NCBI RefSeq assembly: GCF_025989145.1
Contig: NZ_JAPDNQ010000001.1
Span: 62,001-126,000 of the forward strand
Length of the DNA: 64,000 nt
Origin: Microbacterium sp. SSM24
GTDB taxonomy: Bacteria > Actinomycetota > Actinomycetes > Actinomycetales > Microbacteriaceae
Direction: 5' to 3'
The position numbers and the translations under genes were made by a program. Below, piece by piece: positions 59,417 through 64,000 of this stretch. Positions within the stretch are counted from its first letter, which is position 1. Every line of letters starts with the position of its first letter. Below the pieces are notes generated by a model, which searched no databases, was not told where the DNA came from, and was given only the letters and a program-made list of their open reading frames with translations.

Positions 59417-60480
59417 GAGGTGGCCGAGTCCGCCCACAGGTCGACGTCGATGCCGTCCGAGAGCGCGTCGATCTGCTCGACCTCCTCGGTCGTGAACGCC
59501 GGGCCCTCGAGGGCGGCGAGATTCTCGTCGAGCTGCGCCGGTCGCGACGCTCCGATGAGAGCCGACGCGACCACCGGGTCGCGCAGCACCCACTGGATCG
59601 CCATCTGCGCGAGCGACTGACCGCGCTCCTGGGCGATGACGTCGAGGCCGCGCAGCGTGGCGACGCCCTTGTCGCTCAGCGGTCCCTTCGGGAGCGACCC
59701 GCGCTGCTGCGCGCGGTCGGCGCGACCGCCGCCGAGGTACTTGTCGGTGAGCAGACCCTGCGCCAGCGGGGTGAACGCGATCGCGCCCATCCCCTCCTGC
59801 TTCAGCACGCCGGTCAGTCCGTCCTCGACCCAGCGGTTCAGGATCGAGTAGGCGGGCTGATGGATCACCAGCGGCGTTCCCAGCGAACGGGCAACGGATG
59901 CCGCGACCGCCGTGCGCTCCGCGCTGTACGACGAGATGCCGACGTAGAGCGCCTTGCCCTGGCGCACCAGGGTGTCCAGCGCCCCCACGGTCTCCTCGAT
60001 CGGGACGTCGGGATCGACGCGGTGGGAATAGAAGATGTCGACGTAGTCGACGCTCATGCGGCGCAGCGACTGCTCGGCGCTCGCGAGGATGTACTTGCGC
60101 GAACCGCCGTTGCCGTAGGGACCGTGCCACATGTCGTAGCCCGCCTTGGACGAGAGGATGAGCTCGTCACGGTACGGGGCGAAGTCCTCGCGCATCATGC
60201 GTCCGAAGTTCGTCTCGGCCGTCCCGTAGGGCGGTCCGTAGTTGTTGGCCAGGTCGAAGTGGGTGATGCCCTTGTCGAACGCGTGGCGAAGCAGCGCGCG
60301 CTGGTTGTCGAAGGGGATGTTGTCGCCGAAGTTCCACCACAGGCCCAGCGACACCGGGGGAAGCGTCAGCCCCGAGGTGCCGACGCGACGATACTCGCGC
60401 AGGTCGTAGCGGTCATCGGCGGCGGCATACGGACGGTGGAGATCTCCTCCGCCGGAGCGGTAGTTCGGCTGGTCGGTCAC
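59413..60480 (-). CDS. Aldo/keto reductase (YghZ/GAP-reductase type)
   Basis: 355 residues. TIM-barrel [17 protein letters not shown] supplies catalytic Asp and Tyr, [12 protein letters not shown] the Lys, IFYSHRVD the His. The C-terminal [16 protein letters not shown] binds NADPH. The [10 protein letters not shown] insert is typical of the L-glyceraldehyde-3-phosphate reductase group (AKR14). It may detoxify methylglyoxal-type aldehydes. Coupled to ispE. GTG start at 60480 with TAGCCT 6 nt upstream. Confidence 0.94.
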   Translation of the reverse strand: MTDQPNYRSGGGDLHRPYAAADDRYDLREYRRVGTSGLTLPPVSLGLWWNFGDNIPFDNQRALLRHAFDKGITHFDLANNYGPPYGTAETNFGRMMREDFAPYRDELILSSKAGYDMWHGPYGNGGSRKYILASAEQSLRRMSVDYVDIFYSHRVDPDVPIEETVGALDTLVRQGKALYVGISSYSAERTAVAASVARSLGTPLVIHQPAYSILNRWVEDGLTGVLKQEGMGAIAFTPLAQGLLTDKYLGGGRADRAQQRGSLPKGPLSDKGVATLRGLDVIAQERGQSLAQMAIQWVLRDPVVASALIGASRPAQLDENLAALEGPAFTTEEVEQIDALSDGIDVDLWADSATS

Positions 60481-60492
60481 CGGTCCAGGCTA
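60481..60492 (-). promoter_or_regulatory. Leaderless promoter of the AKR-ispE operon
   Basis: TAGCCT (minus strand, 60487-60492), 6 nt, then GTG at 60480. Confidence 0.7.
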
Positions 60493-60601
60493 GCGGCGCC
60501 GCGGCGACCACGCAGGTGCCAGGGCCGACATGCCGGGAAGCATGAACCGAACCGGCATGTCAAGGGGCCTCCCCGGAAACGTCCCCGTAATGGAGCGTGC
60601 C

Positions 60602-60607
60602 TAGTGT
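60602..60607 (+). promoter_or_regulatory. -10 element of the Stealth-family gene
   Basis: TAGTGT, 54 nt before the ATG at 60662, leaving a leader of about 47 nt with an AAAGAGG ribosome-binding site. Confidence 0.45.
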
Positions 60608-60661
60608 GAGGTCAGGAGGCCGCGCGCTCGCGGCATCCGCCCACCGTCGAAAGAGGTTCCG

Positions 60662-62266
60662 ATGCCCGCACTCTCGGTCGTGCCGGCCGCGCCGGATGCC
60701 TGGTCGACCCTTCTCGGTCGCCCCGATGTGGTGCTCGACGGCGGCACCCTGCACCTCGTGCACGACACCGTCACTCCCGAGCAGGCGCGCGTCGCCGACC
60801 TGCTCCTGACCGCCGACGTGCTCGAGAAGGCCGGGATCGGCGTCACCCTGATCCGCCACGACCGATCCGTCACCGCGCTCGTGGTCGACATCGAACGTGC
60901 CCGTGAGGCGATGGCGGCGCTGGCCGTGGCCGGACGCGACGAGCCGCTCTACGTCAAGGCTCGGCGGCGGCCGGCGCAGCGGGCGGTCGACGCCGACCTG
61001 CCGGCCGGGACCCCGACGTCGCTGCGGGTTTTCCGGCCGCGCCTGACCTCGAGCGGCCTGCGCTACGGCGCCTCGCTCGGGGCGCGTCTCGAGTTCTGGC
61101 GGTTCGGCGAAGAGCTCGTCGAAGCGCCGAACGACAACGCGCTCACCCGTCGCCTGACCCCCACCGTGGACCTCTCGACGGCCACCGTCGACCGCTACGG
61201 CCGCACCTGGCGCACCATCGACGGCATGTTCGATCCGCTGCCCGCCGAGTTCACGGAGGACGTCGACCTCGTGTTCTCGTGGGTCGACGGTTCTGCGAGC
61301 GACTTCCAGCGTCAGCGCGCCGCACGCCTGGCGGAGTACGTCGTCGGCGAAGGAGACGACGGCCCCGCGCGCTTCCGTCACGTCGACGAGCTGCGCTACG
61401 CGCTGCGCAGCGTCCACATGCACGCCCCGTGGGTGCGGCGCATCTTCATCGCGACCGACTCCCCCGCTCCGGCATGGCTCCTCGACCACCCCAAGGTGTC
61501 CATCGTGCGGAGCGAGGAGTTCTTCGCCGACCCGTCCGTCCTCCCGACCCACAACTCGCACGCGGTCGAGGCGCAGCTGCACCGCATCCCGGGGCTCGCG
61601 GAGCACTTCCTCTACTCGAACGACGACATGTTCTTCGGCCGAAGGGTCGAGCCCGAGATGTTCTTCACCCCCGCCGGCATCTCGAAGTTCGTCGAGTGCG
61701 AGGTGCGCATCGGCGCCGGGGAGCCCGCGACGCACCGGAGCGGCCACGACAACGGCCTGCGCGTGAACCGGGCGCTCCTGCGCTCGCGATTCGGCCGGTC
61801 GATCGTGCGTGATCTCGAGCACTGCGCCACCCCGCTGCGCCGCAGCGTGATGGCCGAGCTGGAGCAGACCTTCGCCGCCGACTTCGCGCGCACCGCGGCA
61901 TCCCGCTTCCGTGCCGCCACCGACATCTCGGTGACCAACAGCCTGTACCACTACTACGCGCTCATGACGGGGCGCGCGGTGCCGACCACGCAGCCGCGCA
62001 CCCGTTACGTGCAGACCACGCTCGCCGCGTCGCTGCGGCGCATGGAACGCCTCGCCGAGCGCGGCGACGTCGACATGTTCTGCCTCAACGACGGCGGCGA
62101 GACGGAGGTGCCCGAGCAGCTGCGCACACGCGTCGTGCGCGAGACGCTCGAGCGGATGTTCCCGGTCCGTGCGCCGTGGGAGCGCGCCGAGACCAGCGCG
62201 GCGGTGCGATCGCTCAGCGCTGCAGAGCGATCGGCTCGGTTGGCGCATCCGTCCGCACGGCGCTGA
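60662..62266 (+). CDS. Stealth-family (CR1-CR4) polysaccharide phosphotransferase
   Basis: 534 residues. All four Stealth conserved regions are visible in order: CR1 [16 protein letters not shown] (about 201-216), CR2 [21 protein letters not shown] (about 239-259), CR3 [20 protein letters not shown] (about 304-323), CR4 DMFCLNDGG near 475. These proteins transfer hexose-1-phosphate to growing capsule or wall glycans (as in meningococcal SiaD-type and GlcNAc-1-P transferases). The first about 190 residues form a separate N-terminal domain. No signal peptide. Its tail overlaps the convergent metallophosphoesterase by 53 bp. Confidence 0.91.
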   Translation: MPALSVVPAAPDAWSTLLGRPDVVLDGGTLHLVHDTVTPEQARVADLLLTADVLEKAGIGVTLIRHDRSVTALVVDIERAREAMAALAVAGRDEPLYVKARRRPAQRAVDADLPAGTPTSLRVFRPRLTSSGLRYGASLGARLEFWRFGEELVEAPNDNALTRRLTPTVDLSTATVDRYGRTWRTIDGMFDPLPAEFTEDVDLVFSWVDGSASDFQRQRAARLAEYVVGEGDDGPARFRHVDELRYALRSVHMHAPWVRRIFIATDSPAPAWLLDHPKVSIVRSEEFFADPSVLPTHNSHAVEAQLHRIPGLAEHFLYSNDDMFFGRRVEPEMFFTPAGISKFVECEVRIGAGEPATHRSGHDNGLRVNRALLRSRFGRSIVRDLEHCATPLRRSVMAELEQTFAADFARTAASRFRAATDISVTNSLYHYYALMTGRAVPTTQPRTRYVQTTLAASLRRMERLAERGDVDMFCLNDGGETEVPEQLRTRVVRETLERMFPVRAPWERAETSAAVRSLSAAERSARLAHPSARR

Positions 62267-63131
62267 ACGGGCCTACGCCCGCGAGGGCGAGGCGGCGCTG
62301 GGCCTCGGCCGCGTCGATGTGCTCGAGCGTGCGCGGAACGTCGACGGGCACGACGGAGTGGACGATCGTGTCGTCGAAGAGGTGCACCAGGTTGAACGCC
62401 TGCGCACCGTCCTGGGGGCGAGTGCCCCCGGTCGGCACGGTGAGGTCCTGCGCGTAGCAGGTGGAGGATGCGACGGAGACGGGGATGCCCGCGAACGTCG
62501 CGAACGTCGAGTAGTGCAGGTGCCCGGCGATGATCGCCCTCACATCGGTGCCTCGCAGCACCGCGGCCAGCCGGCCCTGGCCCCGAAGCTCGACGCTCGC
62601 GGCGAGCGGGAGCACGCTCGGCACCGGCGGGTGGTGCATCGCGACGATCGTGCCCAGGGGCGCCGGCGTCGCGAGCACGTCCGAGAGCCACGCCAGCTGC
62701 GCGTCGGTGAGCTCACCGTGATGATGGCCGGGCACGGTCGAGTCGACGGTCACCACGCGCAGTCCGTCGAGTTCGGCGACGGCGTCGACGGGGGCCGTGC
62801 CGCCGGGTTCGTCGAGGAGCGCGCGTCGGAAGCCGTCGCGGTCGTCGTGGTTGCCCATGACCCAGAACACGCGCGCGCCGATGCGGGCGGCGAACGGGTC
62901 GACGAGTGCGCGCAGCTCGGCGTAGGCACCGGGCTCGCCCAGGTCGGCGAGGTCTCCCGTGAAGACGACGGCGTCGGGACGGATGCCGCTCGCCTCGATC
63001 GCAGCAAGGGCACGGGCCAGTCGCTCCGACGCGTCGACGAGGTCGAACAGGCGCGAACCGTGCGCACGCAGGTGCGTGTCGCTGATGTGCAGCAGGATGC
63101 GCTCGGGGTTCGGGTATTCGGCGCTCAGCAT
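62214..63131 (-). CDS. Calcineurin-like metallophosphoesterase (CpdA/Rv0805-like)
   Basis: 305 residues. Binuclear metal signature in order: ISDTHL (D17, H19), [30 protein letters not shown]. This is the class III cyclic-nucleotide phosphodiesterase group, but many members hydrolyse other phosphodiesters. ATG 63131 with GGAGGG 3-4 nt upstream. Convergent with the Stealth gene; the final 53 bp overlap it on the opposite strand. A wall-glycan or teichoic-acid linked substrate is possible from context only. Confidence 0.92.
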   Translation of the reverse strand: MLSAEYPNPERILLHISDTHLRAHGSRLFDLVDASERLARALAAIEASGIRPDAVVFTGDLADLGEPGAYAELRALVDPFAARIGARVFWVMGNHDDRDGFRRALLDEPGGTAPVDAVAELDGLRVVTVDSTVPGHHHGELTDAQLAWLSDVLATPAPLGTIVAMHHPPVPSVLPLAASVELRGQGRLAAVLRGTDVRAIIAGHLHYSTFATFAGIPVSVASSTCYAQDLTVPTGGTRPQDGAQAFNLVHLFDDTIVHSVVPVDVPRTLEHIDAAEAQRRLALAGVGPFSAVRTDAPTEPIALQR

Positions 63132-63235
63132 CGTCCCTCCGGCGCCCGCGGTCGAGGCGGGCTTGCCGGAATGCTACGCGCGCACCCGGCTCCATCCGGG
63201 TGAAACGCGGTGAACGCTGAGGGAACGCTTGGCGG

Positions 63236-64000
63236 TCACGCGGTGCGCGCGATCCTCACGAAGTCATCGATCGACAGTTCCTCGCCGCGCGCGGTGGGCG
63301 CCACGGCCGCCCGCTCCAGCACAGCGGATGCCTCCGCCGACGTTCCTCCGAGCACACTCGACAGCGCCTGGCGCAGCATCTTGCGGCGCTGCTGGAACGC
63401 GGCGTCGACGATCGCGAACACGCGCCGGCGCTCCTCCTCCGATCCTCGCGGCTCGGGGTCGCGGTGGAAGCCGACGAGCACGCTGTCGACGTTCGGCACG
63501 GGCCAGAACACCTGACGGGACACCGTGCCGGCGAGGCGCCACTCGCCGTACCAGGCGGCCTTCACGCTCGGTGCGCCGTACACCTTGGATCCGGGCGGCG
63601 CAGCGAGGCGTTCCCCCACCTCGGCCTGCACCATGACCACGCCGCGCTCGAGGCGCGGGAAGGTCTCGAGGAAGTGCAGGAGGACGGGCACCGACACGTT
63701 GTAGGGAAGATTCGCGACGAGCACCGTCGGCTCGCCCGGCAGCTCGGTGACGCGGAGGGCGTCGGCGTCGACGACGGTGAGCGCTCCGTCTGGCACGCCG
63801 TGCGCGGCGGCGGTCGCGGGGAGGCGCTCGGCGAGGCGGTGGTCGATCTCGACGGCGGTGACGGCGGCGCCGGTCTCGAGGATCGCGAGAGTGAGCGAGC
63901 CGAGACCCGGCCCCACCTCGACGACGCGGTCCTCGGGACGCACGCCCGCGACGTGGACGATCTTGCGGACCGTGTTCGCGTCGACGACGAAGTTCTGGCC
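63236..64000 (-). CDS. rsmA: 16S rRNA dimethyladenosine transferase RsmA (KsgA), 5' end outside window
   Basis: 255 codons visible including the stop, with the start beyond 64000. The visible N-terminus [15 protein letters not shown] is the KsgA start region, followed by SAM loop [17 protein letters not shown] and catalytic NLPYNV (NLPY motif) then the C-terminal helical domain. It dimethylates two adjacent adenosines in helix 45 of 16S rRNA. In most actinobacteria ispE follows at once; here the gap to ispE is about 3.8 kb. Confidence 0.96.
   Translation of the reverse strand, partial: GQNFVVDANTVRKIVHVAGVRPEDRVVEVGPGLGSLTLAILETGAAVTAVEIDHRLAERLPATAAAHGVPDGALTVVDADALRVTELPGEPTVLVANLPYNVSVPVLLHFLETFPRLERGVVMVQAEVGERLAAPPGSKVYGAPSVKAAWYGEWRLAGTVSRQVFWPVPNVDSVLVGFHRDPEPRGSEEERRRVFAIVDAAFQQRRKMLRQALSSVLGGTSAEASAVLERAAVAPTARGEELSIDDFVRIARTA

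Overview
The window is 64 kb of very GC-rich DNA from the chromosome of a high-GC Gram-positive actinomycete. Gene content and order fit Microbacteriaceae, most likely Microbacterium or a close relative: eno-ftsB-DUF501, tRNA-Gln-glmU-prs, rsmA near ispE, mfd-pth-rplY, a PIN-PhoH protein, DUF4307, DUF4442 and an actinobacterial-type ppc. The genus is an inference from protein resemblance and synteny, not from a marker search. I see no phage, plasmid, insertion sequence, CRISPR or biosynthetic cluster. It reads as core chromosome with a few lineage-specific inserts.

Layout. 1-4.8 kb: end of an OmpR-type response regulator, an anchored proline-rich protein, PhoH2, a class V aminotransferase and UppS. 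4.9-10 kb: a PAQR membrane protein, small membrane proteins, GreA, repeat array 1, threonine dehydratase and an AI-2E-type permease. 10-17.6 kb: two YcaQ-like winged-helix proteins around a membrane-anchored hypothetical, LemA, a sugar-lactone-oxidase-like flavoprotein coupled to a PLP aldolase/racemase, and a cytosolic beta-lactamase-fold protein directly behind a tRNA-Leu. 17.6-27 kb: type II NADH dehydrogenase, an S8 peptidase, DUF501, FtsB, enolase, a methyltransferase, a hotdog protein, an SGNH hydrolase, a YdeI-like protein, HisS and repeat array 2. 27-43 kb: MazG, NhaA, Ppc, a tiny zinc-ribbon protein, a left-handed beta-helix protein, Mfd, Pth, L25, 6-phosphogluconate dehydrogenase, a BBE-type flavoprotein and an epimerase. 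43-48 kb: a MacB-like exporter divergent from a two-component system, then repeat array 3. 48.4-52 kb: a flavin-based transmembrane electron-transfer operon (FMN-binding lipoprotein, ApbE, MOSC, NqrB/RnfD-like membrane domain fused to a ferredoxin-reductase module). 52-64 kb: Prs, GlmU, tRNA-Gln, MarR, ABC-F, an Eis-like acetyltransferase, IspE, an aldo/keto reductase, a Stealth-type glycan phosphotransferase, a metallophosphoesterase and RsmA, which is cut by the window end.

Four patterns cut across the genes. (1) Three intergenic regions hold arrays of one 18-bp dyad, TGTGA-N8-TCACA, with periods of about 44/46, 44-58 and exactly 26 bp, and I found it nowhere else in the window. (2) About 19 genes have a -10-like hexamer (TAnnnT, or a weaker NAnnnT) placed 6-7 nt before the start codon, the layout of leaderless mRNAs; this fixed several start codons. 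(3) Both tRNA genes end exactly one base (a C) before a protein start codon (GTG of the beta-lactamase-like gene, ATG of glmU), so tRNA 3'-end processing could itself make nearly leaderless messages. (4) CATAG direct repeats at 11-12 bp spacing flank both sides of the two-component-system/exporter divergent promoter and recur upstream of the flavin electron-transfer operon, suggesting one regulon.

All positions and motifs were read by eye. Protein functions rest on recognisable motifs and family knowledge, and no database search was run.
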